Part shown: positions 24,906 through 33,297 of the stretch, piece by piece
How the letters are laid out: every line of letters starts with the position of its first letter
How positions within the stretch are numbered: position 1 is the stretch's first letter
Source of the DNA: Bacteroidota bacterium
GTDB lineage: Bacteria > Bacteroidota > Bacteroidia > NS11-12g > UBA955
Assembly: GCA_963169345.1 (NCBI GenBank)
Contig: CAUJCT010000034.1
Span: forward strand, 62,001-126,000
DNA length: 64,000 nucleotides
Direction of reading: 5' to 3'
The notes under the pieces: model-generated
What the model was told of the DNA's origin: nothing
The model's input: only the letters and a program-made list of their open reading frames with translations
Databases searched by the model: none
Translations under genes and position numbers: made by a program

Positions 24906-25538
24906 ATGGGTCATAGAATTTTGACAATATTTTGCATTTTAATGATAGCAGAAAGTTATGGTCAGAATGACAAAATTTTTAATTCGAATTACATTTCTAT
25001 TAAACCCATAAATTACTTAGTAGCATGTCCAAATATTCAATTTGGAATAAAAAGAGCGTTAAAAGAATCTGACTCTAGAAGAAAGTTCTCTGAACTAAGT
25101 TTTACTTATCCGTATGGGAAGAGTTATTACGAAAATCTTATTTCTACAGCAGTTATAAAGAAATTTCAACTTGTTGGATTGCAATCTCAATGGTTCACAA
25201 GAATTATGAACAAAAGAAGACAGGAGAAAAATAAATTCTGGGGTCCTGTAATAGAATTTGTTTACATAAATTCTAGAAAAGAGTCTTTAAACAATTACAC
25301 GGGCTATAATATTTACAAGGAAAACTATCTATTGTTTTGTTTAGGTTTTCACAATGGACGATATTTTAATTCAAAATCCGGAAAGATTATGCAGGCTTTG
25401 CATTGGGGAGCTGCTTTCAGGTTTGTAAAGGATTTTGCACATCCTGGTCAAAAGTTAAGAATTGGCTATAGAGATGAAAATGTAATTGGAATAAAAGTTT
25501 ATCTCAGTTTGCAATTAGGTAGGCAGGTTGGTAAATAA
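24906..25538 (+). CDS. Small secreted protein, paralogue family member 1
   Basis: 210 residues. Signal peptide (LTIFCILMIAESYGQ). The mature part matches the two downstream paralogues at several places: YISIKPINYLVACPNIQFG (compare YWSVRPLSILTFNPNFQIG), SELSFTYPYGKSYYE, FWGPVIEFVY, GFHNGRYF, ALHWGAAFRFVKDF and IGIKVYLSLQLG. No known family is recognised. The alternating strands suggest a small outer-membrane barrel. This copy is the most diverged and most AT-rich of the three. A TATATTTG element ends 3 bp before the ATG. Confidence 0.75.
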   Translation: MGHRILTIFCILMIAESYGQNDKIFNSNYISIKPINYLVACPNIQFGIKRALKESDSRRKFSELSFTYPYGKSYYENLISTAVIKKFQLVGLQSQWFTRIMNKRRQEKNKFWGPVIEFVYINSRKESLNNYTGYNIYKENYLLFCLGFHNGRYFNSKSGKIMQALHWGAAFRFVKDFAHPGQKLRIGYRDENVIGIKVYLSLQLGRQVGK

Positions 25539-25664
25539 TAATAGACATCTACGCAATTATAAAATTTTAATAAATTCTGATACATTCTATCAATTTAAAA
25601 TAACATCACAAGTACAATAGAAACTCTGTCACCAGATCTTCGGCGAAAAACAATTGTATATTAA

Positions 25665-25698
25665 AAAAAGGGATTCAGTGTAAACCAAATCCCTTTTG
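25665..25698 (-). terminator. Terminator of the lipoprotein gene
   Basis: AAAAGGGATT pairs with AATCCCTTTT around an 11-nt loop, with a T-run on the minus strand, 20 bp past the stop of the minus-strand lipoprotein gene. Confidence 0.65.
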
Positions 25699-25717
25699 AA
25701 ATTAAAGTGATTCTATA

Positions 25718-26098
25718 TTACCAAGGCTGGTCTTTAAATAAGATTTCAGATGTGCCTGTTCCAACTTGCCTGCATGCCATTTCATGGTCAGAACTCCAGA
25801 AAAACTTCCATTCTATTGAAGGATGAACTGAACCTGAACCATCTAAGTCTACAATCATTGTATCAGAATTATTTTTCCACTGCCATGTTCCGCCTGAACT
25901 GTAAACATTATTTGCTCTAATATCATGAGTGTAAGTTCCTGATTCATTATACCACTTTTTTCCAACCAGTTTGGCTTTATCCAATGTTTTAGTCGTGTTG
26001 TTGTTGTCACCAGAGTTGTCATCTTTCTTGCAAGAGTAAAGGCAGGTCATAGCAGATGCTAAAAAAAGAATCAGAGTTGTTAATTTTTGTTGTTTCAT
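25718..26098 (-). CDS. Small lipoprotein, paralogue of the element's lipoprotein
   Basis: 126 residues, the same length as the protein at 18372-18752 and roughly two-thirds identical by eye. Shared runs include KLDKAKLVGKKWYN-like, SGGTWQWKNNSDTMIVDLDG, EWKFFWSSDHEMACR and LFKDQPW. Lipobox MTCLYSCKKDDN. The difference is concentrated in the signal peptide and a few surface positions. The function is unknown. It lies in the zone beside the remnant element end. Confidence 0.85.
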   Translation of the reverse strand: MKQQKLTTLILFLASAMTCLYSCKKDDNSGDNNNTTKTLDKAKLVGKKWYNESGTYTHDIRANNVYSSGGTWQWKNNSDTMIVDLDGSGSVHPSIEWKFFWSSDHEMACRQVGTGTSEILFKDQPW

Positions 26099-26337
26099 AT
26101 TATTAAATTGATGTTTAGTAAAGTTTTATATTCAATATTAGTATAAATATTAATTAATGCCAAATTTTTGACATTCAATGTCTGTGATAATACGCTTGTG
26201 TTGGAAATGACTCCTTTAAACTGACCTTCTTTTGTATACCTATTCTCATCCCGTTTTCTCAAGACTTTGCTCATCTGTTTAGACATTTTAAATATCATTT
26301 AATTTGTATTTCCACTCATTTGGATAATATTTGTAAT

Positions 26338-27000
26338 GTGAAGGCTAAAACTAAATACTTTTTATGGATTGTGTGCAGTGTCTGTTGCACTGAGCATTCA
26401 ATGGCCCAGTCACCAACTATATCGCATGATTTATACTGGAGTGTACGTCCTCTAAGCATTCTAACTTTTAATCCCAATTTTCAAATAGGTAAAAGACTGC
26501 CTTGTAAAGATTCTGCCAACAGGATATATGGTGAATTGAGTTTTACATACCCGTACGGTAAAACGTTCATGAGTGAATTAGGTGATATAAGTTTCCCATT
26601 TGTCGCTCTTCAAGTTGAAAACCGTCTCAGATTTGTTAATAGAAATAATACTTTTATAGGTCCGGTTTTTGAAATGGATTACAGGAGATATAGTTATTAT
26701 GACGATCCTCAATATGTCAATTATCAAAAATATGGCCCCGACGTCGATATACTTGATCTCCGTTTGGGTTTTGAACATGGTAAGTATTTTGTCAAACATA
26801 AACGAAACGTGAAAGCCTTATACTGGGGCTTAGCTCTTCGTTATTCAATAGATTTCCAACAATCTTATAAAAATTTTGGATTCGGAACTAAAGACAGTAG
26901 TTATCTAGGGCTAAAATTGTATTTGAACTGGCAAATTGGAGGTGGATTCAAAGCAGCTTATCCTAAAAATTATACCTGGAAAAAATCTCCCAAAAAATAA
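26338..27000 (+). CDS. Small secreted protein, paralogue family member 2
   Basis: 220 residues from GTG at 26338, which gives a normal signal peptide (TKYFLWIVCSVCCTEHSMAQ); a TTG at 26320 would add six residues. The mature part reads YWSVRPLSILTFNPNFQIGK, LSFTYPYGKTFMSEL, FIGPVFEMDYRRYSY, LDLRLGFEHGKYF and ALYWGLALRYSIDF. It ends with YLGLKLYLNWQIGGGFKAAY. It is closely related to the next gene, which starts 3 bp downstream. It probably lies in the outer membrane. Confidence 0.8.
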   Translation: MKAKTKYFLWIVCSVCCTEHSMAQSPTISHDLYWSVRPLSILTFNPNFQIGKRLPCKDSANRIYGELSFTYPYGKTFMSELGDISFPFVALQVENRLRFVNRNNTFIGPVFEMDYRRYSYYDDPQYVNYQKYGPDVDILDLRLGFEHGKYFVKHKRNVKALYWGLALRYSIDFQQSYKNFGFGTKDSSYLGLKLYLNWQIGGGFKAAYPKNYTWKKSPKK

Positions 27001-27003
27001 GCT

Positions 27004-27645
27004 ATGCGAAAATTTTCTTATCGGATTTTAATCGCCGTTTGGCTTATATTTTGTTTCTTTCAACTGGATGCGCAGAACACTGCTTTTTCCCACGATCATT
27101 ACTGGTCAGTGCGTCCTGTTAGTTGGCTGACCTTTAATCCAAATTTTCAGCTGGGCTCAAGATTGCCATGCAGAGATACCAGCAGGCGCTTGTATTCGGA
27201 AATTAGTTTCACCTACCCTTTGGGAAAAACATATCTCGACAGAACCTTCTATTTCAGTGACATTTCTGCTAATGTGCTGGCTCTACAGGTCGAGCAAAGA
27301 TTTCGATTTACAAGCAGATTCAACAGATTTTGGGGTCCGGTACTGGAGGCCGACTACAGACGCTACAATTACATTCATTTTCGGCAAATTCCTTCTGAGC
27401 CGGATATGAACCATCTCGATATTCGTCTGGGTTTCGAAAACGGAAGCTTTAAACTCAACAGAAAAAAGCAAGTAACAGCTATTTACTGGGGTTTAGCAGC
27501 TCGTTACACCATCGACTTTACCAATCACCATCTTCACCATAGTATTGGAGATAAAGAGTATAATTACTGGGGCATTAAATTGTATTTTAACTGGCAGATA
27601 GGGCAGGGGTATAAAGCCGCTTACCCCAGAAATTACAAACTTTGA
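27004..27645 (+). CDS. Small secreted protein, paralogue family member 3
   Basis: 213 residues. Signal peptide ending FFQLDAQ. It shares with member 2 YWSVRPVSWLTFNPNFQLG, ISFTYPLGKTYLD, FWGPVLEADYRRYNY, LDIRLGFENGSF, AIYWGLAARYTIDF and a C-terminal YWGIKLYFNWQIGQGYKAAY. The 3-bp gap to member 2 indicates one transcript and a tandem duplication. The base composition is closer to the chromosome average than member 1. The family is unknown. Confidence 0.8.
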   Translation: MRKFSYRILIAVWLIFCFFQLDAQNTAFSHDHYWSVRPVSWLTFNPNFQLGSRLPCRDTSRRLYSEISFTYPLGKTYLDRTFYFSDISANVLALQVEQRFRFTSRFNRFWGPVLEADYRRYNYIHFRQIPSEPDMNHLDIRLGFENGSFKLNRKKQVTAIYWGLAARYTIDFTNHHLHHSIGDKEYNYWGIKLYFNWQIGQGYKAAYPRNYKL

Positions 27646-27699
27646 TAAAATTGTAAATTTGGCTTTGAAACAGGCAGTTTTTGCAATAAGCTGTAAATT

Positions 27700-27785
27700 G
27701 AAACAACCTGTCAGGTCCCCGAATTTTAACGTAATTGTTTGTTAGCGAATTGGTTGCAATGTCAAATTGCAACCTGACAGGTTAA
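27700..27785. repeat. Nested hairpin between secreted-protein genes
   Basis: Outer arms AACCTGTCAGG and CCTGACAGGTT enclose a perfect inner stem GGTTGCAAT/ATTGCAACC. The outer palindrome resembles the short CAACCTGACAGGTT-type repeats found between genes in Bacteroidota. It could end the 26338-27645 transcript. Confidence 0.6.
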
Positions 27786-27864
27786 AGAAAATAAAGTCAA
27801 AATCTCAAAAGAGAATTCCCTGTTCAGGCAACCCACTTTGTCAGCTCTTCGTCTTCAAATTAAA

Positions 27865-30021
27865 ATGAACTTGAAAACACTGGGTTGTAAATTCATTATC
27901 GCAAGTTTTTTCCTGCTTTGTTCAGAGCATATAATAGCACAATGTCTTTCGTGTGATACTTGTTCTGAAGAATTAGTCTACAATGGTGATTTCAGCTTAG
28001 GGAATGTGGGTTTCTCAACCGATTATCAATTCAGTCAATACGGTGGATCCGGTAAATATGGCGTAGCAAAGAATGGTAACAACGCTAACCCAAATGGTTG
28101 GGCTCACACAAAAGATAAATCAGGTACAGGTAATTTAATTTGGTTTGATCAATCTAATGCATTTAAGGATTTAATGTGGGGTCAAAAAATTTCGTCAATT
28201 CAACCCAATACTAATTATACGTTCTCTTGCTGGATTGCAACTTTATCAGTTGCACAACCTGCAATTATCCGTATTAGAATTAATGGAGTTAATATCAGCA
28301 ACAATATTAGTGCACCTGTTACTCCCAGTGTTTGGAGGCAAGTCTATATACCCTGGTATTCTGGAAATGACACTGTGGCCAATATTCAAATTATCAATAC
28401 CGGTGCTAGTGATCCAGGTTATGATATTGGGATAGATAACATTTCATTCAGAGAGTATTATTTTGAAATGAGAACTTACAAGTACAAAAAAGTGAGTATC
28501 TGTCCAGGAGTGAAGTATCAATTACCGGGTGGGTCTTTGGTTTCAACGCCAGGAATTTATAGAGATACCTTTAAAAGCTATATGAACTGCGACAGTATTA
28601 TAGTTACTACACTCCTGAATTATAATCAAGCGCTTTCGTCACGCTATGTTTCTATTTGCAGTGGTGATAGTTTGAAATTAACAGGTGGAAGATTCGCGTA
28701 CAATTCGGGGATCTATTACGATACTTTAAAAAGTTTTAACAATTGTGATAGCATAGTAAGTGTTCATCTTTCAGTTAATAATCATATAGTAACTCAAACT
28801 GAAATCGCAATATGTAAAGGTCAGACTTTCAAAAGACCTTTAGGGAAAATAGAATCAACATCAGGCCTGTATTTGGATACATTAATACGATATAATGGTT
28901 GTGACAGTATTGTCGTTTCCAAACTTCAAATTTTAGATATACAATCTCATAAACAAATTTCTTTCTGCAACCATCAAAGTTACAGATTGTCTGATGGCAG
29001 AGAAGTTCAAACTCCCGGACTTTATAATTATACGGATACTTTTAAATCTTATTTTGGTTGTGATAGTTTGGTTTTTGTCGAACTGAAACTTTTACCAGTG
29101 TTGTATAAAGATACCGCCATTTCAATTTGCTTTGGTCAGAAATTTCAGTTACCTGATGGAACTTTTGTAGATACAATTGGTAAGTTTATTTACAGATTTA
29201 CATCTTCGAATGGTTGTGACAGTGTAGTTACATTCTCAGTTAGTGTATTTCATAAAAAAGATTCGCTGTTCATTGAAAATATTAGTTGCTTCGGTCAAAA
29301 TGATGGTAAGGTACGGATGTCCATGTTGCATGCTACACCTCCTGTTGTATACACATTATTGCAGACAGATAGTAATGAAACCGGAATTTTTAATGGTTTG
29401 AAAGTTGCTCAGTACAGGTATAAAATAAAAGATTCTGACAATTGTTTTGCTGAAGGACAATTTATAATTCAAGAACCAGAATCAATTCAAATTGATTTTA
29501 ATAAGCCTAATTACAGAATAAAGTATGGAGATTCGGTGCAGATAGAGGCTAGTTCAAATTTTAAACAAGCGAAATTTAAATGGACTTTAACGGATACAAA
29601 TGCTAATATAACAGACTCCGGTAGTTTGGTTCGTTTTAAACTTCTTCAAAGTGCTTATATTAAATTGAAAATTGAAGTGCTGATAGATGGTCAAATCTGC
29701 GAACTGGATACTTTTGTTTTCGTCGAAGTCATTCCTTATCCCAGGATGTTCATTCCAAATTCGTTTACTCCCAATTCAGATGGTGAAAATGATAGGTTAG
29801 AAGTTGTTTGTCCACATGAGTATATCGACAATTTTGAAATTCAAATATTTAATCGGTGGGGTGAAAAACTCTATGAAAGTACTGATTCCAGATTTTCTTG
29901 GGATGGGAATTACAGAGACGTATTAGTAATGAATGGCGTTTATATATATGTTATTAAATGCCGATTCAATAAGGATTCTGATTTATATATTTTCAGAGGA
30001 ACACTTCATATTAATTATTGA
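27865..30021 (+). CDS. Surface protein with Cys repeats, SprB-like repeat and T9SS type B sorting domain
   Basis: 718 residues from the ATG at 27865 (MNLKTLGCKFIIASFF signal peptide). Residues to about 205 form a carbohydrate-binding-like jelly roll starting ELVYNGDFSLGNVGF. Five repeats of about 40 residues follow, each of the form I-C-x-G...LP-G-G...GIY-x-DT-F-K-S-x-NCDSI. An SprB-like repeat (NISCFGQNDGKVRMSM to FIIQEP) and a PKD-like segment come next. The last 90 residues are the gliding-motility-type (type B) sorting domain: PNSFTPNSDGENDRLEV, IFNRWGEKLYES and GVYIYVIKC. It is expected to be exported by T9SS and attached to the surface. It is probably an adhesin, by analogy. Confidence 0.88.
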   Translation: MNLKTLGCKFIIASFFLLCSEHIIAQCLSCDTCSEELVYNGDFSLGNVGFSTDYQFSQYGGSGKYGVAKNGNNANPNGWAHTKDKSGTGNLIWFDQSNAFKDLMWGQKISSIQPNTNYTFSCWIATLSVAQPAIIRIRINGVNISNNISAPVTPSVWRQVYIPWYSGNDTVANIQIINTGASDPGYDIGIDNISFREYYFEMRTYKYKKVSICPGVKYQLPGGSLVSTPGIYRDTFKSYMNCDSIIVTTLLNYNQALSSRYVSICSGDSLKLTGGRFAYNSGIYYDTLKSFNNCDSIVSVHLSVNNHIVTQTEIAICKGQTFKRPLGKIESTSGLYLDTLIRYNGCDSIVVSKLQILDIQSHKQISFCNHQSYRLSDGREVQTPGLYNYTDTFKSYFGCDSLVFVELKLLPVLYKDTAISICFGQKFQLPDGTFVDTIGKFIYRFTSSNGCDSVVTFSVSVFHKKDSLFIENISCFGQNDGKVRMSMLHATPPVVYTLLQTDSNETGIFNGLKVAQYRYKIKDSDNCFAEGQFIIQEPESIQIDFNKPNYRIKYGDSVQIEASSNFKQAKFKWTLTDTNANITDSGSLVRFKLLQSAYIKLKIEVLIDGQICELDTFVFVEVIPYPRMFIPNSFTPNSDGENDRLEVVCPHEYIDNFEIQIFNRWGEKLYESTDSRFSWDGNYRDVLVMNGVYIYVIKCRFNKDSDLYIFRGTLHINY

Positions 30022-30510
30022 AGGCTAACGGGCTATTAAATCTAGGGTAAAAGGTGTGTGTGAGCAGGAGGTGAATTAGGAGATAGATCACAGAACGGGG
30101 AAGGAACACACAGAAAACACAGAAAGAGGAAATGCTAAATTGCTGAAAGGCTAAAAAGCTAAATTGCTGAAAGGCTAAAAAGCTAAATTGTGTCGCAGTA
30201 GAAGAGATTATGGAATATGAAACCTTGGATTAATATTAACTTCAAGTTAATCGATAAGCCCTACGACTTAACGACTTAACAACTTAACGACTTAACAGCG
30301 AAGCTATACGACTTAACATTTATTGAGCGTCGCGATCAGCCTCAGGCTGACACGTAACGACGACGCCTACAAAAGCTACAAAAATGTTTTGGGGACATAG
30401 ATTAAGAAAATTTTAAATCTTATCGATAAGCACTACGACTTAACGACTCAACGACTTAACGACTTAACAGCGAAGCTTAACGACTTAACAACTTAACGAC
30501 TTAACTCTTT
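30022..30510 (-). repeat. Copy 3 of the dispersed mosaic intergenic repeat
   Basis: The gap has no gene. On the minus strand it includes TTAAGTCGTTAAGTTGTTAA units, AGCTTCGCTGTTAAG, an ACATTTTTGTAGC block next to a CGTCGTTACG...CGCGACGCTC hairpin block (both found at 51145-51200), GCGACACAATTTAGC with tandem AGCTTTTTAGCC units, and CTGTGTTTTC-TGTGTGTTCC-TTCCCCGTTCTGTGATCTA. TCAGCCTCAGGCTGA (30345-30359) is a perfect short palindrome within it. Confidence 0.75.
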
Positions 30511-30542
30511 TTTGTTTCTTAATAGGGGTTTACCTATCTTTG
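30511..30542 (+). promoter_or_regulatory. Consensus-like promoter of the NRPS locus
   Basis: TTTG at 30511-30514, 20 bp, TATCTTTG at 30535-30542. This fits the Bacteroidota promoter form. The next ATG is at 30553, so the leader would be only a few bases long. It may drive the run of genes from 30553 to 32974 and perhaps beyond. Confidence 0.65.
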
Positions 30543-30552
30543 AGTGTCCTAG

Positions 30553-31191
30553 ATGAAAACAAACGCCTACATGACCCAAATTTTCATTGCAACTCTGGCT
30601 GTTCACCAACTCTTTTGTCTGGGACAAACTCCTGTCGATAAACCTCCTATAGAAAATCTTACCGCTTCCTCTCAAAATTATTCGGTGTTTTACCAATCTA
30701 AAAAAATTGGAACTCTTACTGCCAGTAAAACCATCAAGGGTAAAGTGGTTAATTATGCTTTGATTTCTGATGTGAAAGTCAATGTTGTCAAAGATTACCT
30801 CATTGTAGAAAAAATTAATGAGGAGTTTAAAGAAGACAAATTACACAGTTCTATACATACCCGACATGTTAACGCAGTACTAAAAGCCAATAACAAGGCC
30901 GTACGTACCGGGAACTATTATAAAGTTAGCAGCGACAATAAACATGTGGATTCCCTGACTCAATGGATTTTACATACTACATTGACTCTGTATTTTAAAG
31001 AACCAACGGATAAGCAAATTGTGTATTCGCAAAATTATCAAAAGCTGATTGCGATAAAAAAAGTGAAAGATGGTGTTTACGAATTGCCTTTGCCCAATGG
31101 TAAAAAAGCGACTTATCATTACACGGCAGGGAAACTCAAAATGCTGGAATCGAGTTCTTTCTTTGGTGATGTTCAATTTGTACTTAACTGA
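30553..31191 (+). CDS. Exported protein of unknown function (DUF6134-like)
   Basis: 212 residues. N-terminal signal peptide (TQIFIATLAVHQLFCLGQ). The mature part starts with YSVFYQSKKIGTLTASKTIK and has a beta-rich pattern to the end (VYELPLPNGKKATYHY, LKMLESSSFFGDVQFVL). It resembles the family I know as DUF6134, but that is from memory of its pattern and should be checked. The gene heads the run SDR-epimerase-NRPS-PPTase and ends 2 bp before the SDR start. Confidence 0.7.
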   Translation: MKTNAYMTQIFIATLAVHQLFCLGQTPVDKPPIENLTASSQNYSVFYQSKKIGTLTASKTIKGKVVNYALISDVKVNVVKDYLIVEKINEEFKEDKLHSSIHTRHVNAVLKANNKAVRTGNYYKVSSDNKHVDSLTQWILHTTLTLYFKEPTDKQIVYSQNYQKLIAIKKVKDGVYELPLPNGKKATYHYTAGKLKMLESSSFFGDVQFVLN

Positions 31192-31193
31192 CA

Positions 31194-31985
31194 ATGGCAA
31201 CTCTTTCAAATGGCTATGCTTTGGTAACCGGAGCAAGTCAGGGTCTCGGCAGAGCCATTGCTTATGAATTAGCCCTAAAAGGATTCAATCTTATCTTAGT
31301 GGCATTGCCTGACAGAGCTTTTGATGAATTGAAATCAGAATGTAAAAACTGGCCGGTAGATGTACGTTTTTTCGAAACAGATTTATCTCAGCAAAACAAT
31401 ATTTATCAATTGGCAAAAACTGTAAATGAGAATTTCGAATTAACGGTTTTAGTCAATAATGCCGGAGTGGGGGGCACTTGCCCTTTTGCTGATGTGAGTC
31501 CCGAAAAAATTCTGCAAATCATTCAAATCAATATTACTGCTTTGTCTTTAATGTGCAGATTGTTATTGCCTAATTTGCTCCAACGCCGTTCTTACATTTT
31601 AAATGTTTCAAGCATGGCCGCCTTTAGTCCAATGGGCTATAAAACAGTTTACCCTGCTTCAAAGGCTTTTGTTCACCATTTTACCAGAGGATTGTATCAG
31701 GAATTAAAGAATACCAGCGTGTTTGTCAGCGTTGTTAATCCCGGTCCAATGGCAACCAATCCTGAAATAACAGAAAGAATCCACAAAATGGGATGGAGAG
31801 GTCGACTAGGATTAATGAGTCCTGAACAGGTGGCTAGAATTTCTGTCAGGCAATTGTTTAAAAAAGATACCTTAATTATGTTAGGTTGGTCAAATGGTTT
31901 AAATTGGGCGCTGATGAAATGTATTCCTATTTGGATTCGTTTACCATTATTAACCAAAGCCATTCAACGTGAATTGAAAGTATAA
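31194..31985 (+). CDS. SDR family NAD(P)-dependent oxidoreductase
   Basis: 263 residues. Classical short-chain dehydrogenase: the cofactor motif TGASQGLGRAIAYELALKG, the NNAGVG motif, the catalytic Ser in ILNVSSMAAFSP, and YPASKAF with the active-site Tyr and Lys. A C-terminal segment (WALMKCIPIWIRLPLL) is hydrophobic, as in membrane-associated 3-ketoacyl or sphingoid-base reductases. Arg/Gln near the first Gly motif suggests NADPH. It sits 2 bp before the next gene. It could reduce an acyl or peptidyl intermediate made by the nearby NRPS, which is inference. Confidence 0.9.
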   Translation: MATLSNGYALVTGASQGLGRAIAYELALKGFNLILVALPDRAFDELKSECKNWPVDVRFFETDLSQQNNIYQLAKTVNENFELTVLVNNAGVGGTCPFADVSPEKILQIIQINITALSLMCRLLLPNLLQRRSYILNVSSMAAFSPMGYKTVYPASKAFVHHFTRGLYQELKNTSVFVSVVNPGPMATNPEITERIHKMGWRGRLGLMSPEQVARISVRQLFKKDTLIMLGWSNGLNWALMKCIPIWIRLPLLTKAIQRELKV

Positions 31986-31987
31986 GC

Positions 31988-32974
31988 ATGTCTCAAACAG
32001 TAGTTTTAACGGGAGCCAATGGATTTTTAGGAGGTAATATTCTATTATCCTTGCTTGAAAAGGGCTTTAAAGTCAAAGCTTCGGTCAGGAAAAACGCTCA
32101 TTTGATAATAGAGAATCATCCTAAGCTTACTGTTTTTACTGGTGCTTTAAATGATACTCTTTTTCTAAATGAATTGTGCTCAGGTGCCGATTACATCATT
32201 CATGCCGCAGCTTTAACTCGTCAGAATATTGCCGATTATTCTGTTTATGAAAAAGCCAATGTAAACGCCACTAAAGCTTTGTATGAAGCGGCTTTCAACG
32301 CAAGCGTAAAGAGGTTTATATTTATTAGTTCTGCCAACACTATAGATTCTGGCACCATTGAAAATCCAGGAACAGAAATAAAGGATGCATTGCCCTGGGC
32401 GCTCAAATCTCACTACGTCAGGAGTAAGGCAGAAGCAGAAAAGGCACTACTTAGTGCGACAAACAAAGTGCCTGTTATTATATTAAATCCCGGATTCATT
32501 ATCGGTTGTAATGATACCGGCAAAAGTTCGGGTCAGTTGTTCGAACGCATTTACAATTCAAAACTGCAATTAGTGCCTAAAGGAGGGAAAACCTTTGTGT
32601 TTGCAGGGGATGTGGCTGAAGCTGCTATTTTAGCATTTACTCATGGCAAAATCGGTTCACGGTATTTGTTAGCTGACAGGCCTATGTCATTAAAAAATGT
32701 TTATAAAATGAGCGCAAAATTGATGCATAAAAAATTGATAATCATACAAATATGGAGTTTTTTAGTCAGATCAACCGGACTGTTTGGTTCTTTGCTTCGC
32801 TTGTTTTATGTAAATACCTCAATATCAGATGTTAATATGAAATTGCTTCTTCGTCAAAATGTGTACTCTGGTGAGAAAGCTACCAGTGAATTATTTTTCA
32901 AATACACTGATTTTGAGGAAGTTTTGAAAATGTCAATCGCTGATTTTCTTTTGAAAAAAAATAAAAATGTATAA
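31988..32974 (+). CDS. NAD-dependent epimerase/dehydratase family protein
   Basis: 328 residues. Extended SDR: TGANGFLGGNILLSLLEKG at the N-terminus, DYIIHAAALTR, FIFISSANTID, and a YVRSKAEAEKAL catalytic Tyr-x-x-x-Lys. The later part lacks a sugar-nucleotide signature and has a hydrophobic C-terminal region, more like dihydroflavonol reductase or 3-beta-hydroxysteroid dehydrogenase relatives. It is coupled to the SDR gene (2-bp gap). The substrate is unknown. Confidence 0.88.
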   Translation: MSQTVVLTGANGFLGGNILLSLLEKGFKVKASVRKNAHLIIENHPKLTVFTGALNDTLFLNELCSGADYIIHAAALTRQNIADYSVYEKANVNATKALYEAAFNASVKRFIFISSANTIDSGTIENPGTEIKDALPWALKSHYVRSKAEAEKALLSATNKVPVIILNPGFIIGCNDTGKSSGQLFERIYNSKLQLVPKGGKTFVFAGDVAEAAILAFTHGKIGSRYLLADRPMSLKNVYKMSAKLMHKKLIIIQIWSFLVRSTGLFGSLLRLFYVNTSISDVNMKLLLRQNVYSGEKATSELFFKYTDFEEVLKMSIADFLLKKNKNV

Positions 32975-33048
32975 GTCTGACTATTAATGCTCTATAAGTT
33001 GATTATGGAAAATTAATAATATTTGTTGTGTATTAATTGTGGATAAGG

Positions 33049-33079
33049 CTTGTTTTTATCTCTCCTTGTTTTATTTTTG
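33049..33079 (+). promoter_or_regulatory. Probable promoter of the NRPS-PPTase unit
   Basis: CTTG at 33049-33052, 19 bp, then TATTTTTG at 33072-33079. The -7 box and spacing match the Bacteroidota consensus; the -33 box differs by one base. The NRPS ATG is at 33298, so a leader of about 210 nt would be made. Confidence 0.55.
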
Positions 33080-33135
33080 TATTTAATTACGAGTTAAAGA
33101 AAAGAGTAATACTACACAACACAATACATGACTTT

Positions 33136-33228
33136 ATGGGCAACCAACTAAAAATCAAAACATTAAATCCATTTTATTTCAAGAAAGGACAAACAGGGGC
33201 TGAAAAGCATTTAAGCACTATTTTTTAG
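33136..33228 (+). CDS. Possible 30-residue leader peptide ORF
   Basis: ATG at 33136 to TAG at 33226-33228, product beginning MGNQLKIKTLNPFYFKKGQT. It is the end of a longer open frame without its own good start. It lies in the presumed leader of the NRPS mRNA. No known peptide family is recognised. Confidence 0.2.
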   Translation: MGNQLKIKTLNPFYFKKGQTGAEKHLSTIF

Positions 33229-33297
33229 GATTCACTTATTCATTTAAATAAGCCATTTTCTTTTACAAGGAGAAAATAGAATTATAAAATAATACAA

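Larger units (their letters stand above)
32975..33297. other. Leader region upstream of the NRPS gene
   Basis: 323-bp gap. It contains a promoter-like pair (33049-33079), one perfect DnaA-box-like TGTGGATAA (33038-33046) and a 30-codon open frame (33136-33228). No terminator hairpin is obvious after the epimerase gene, so transcription from upstream may also enter. Confidence 0.5.

Noticed and set aside
26095..26298. 67-codon minus-strand frame just upstream of the 25718-26098 lipoprotein
   Set aside because: Overlaps the lipoprotein start by 4 bp, but the product ends in a random AT-rich stretch and has no recognisable features. The evidence is too thin to call a gene.
33038..33046. Perfect DnaA-box-like 9-mer TGTGGATAA upstream of the NRPS gene
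   Set aside because: One such 9-mer is expected by chance about once in 130 kb on both strands together. No cluster of boxes, AT-rich unwinding stretch, dnaA gene or strand-composition switch is near, so not an origin.
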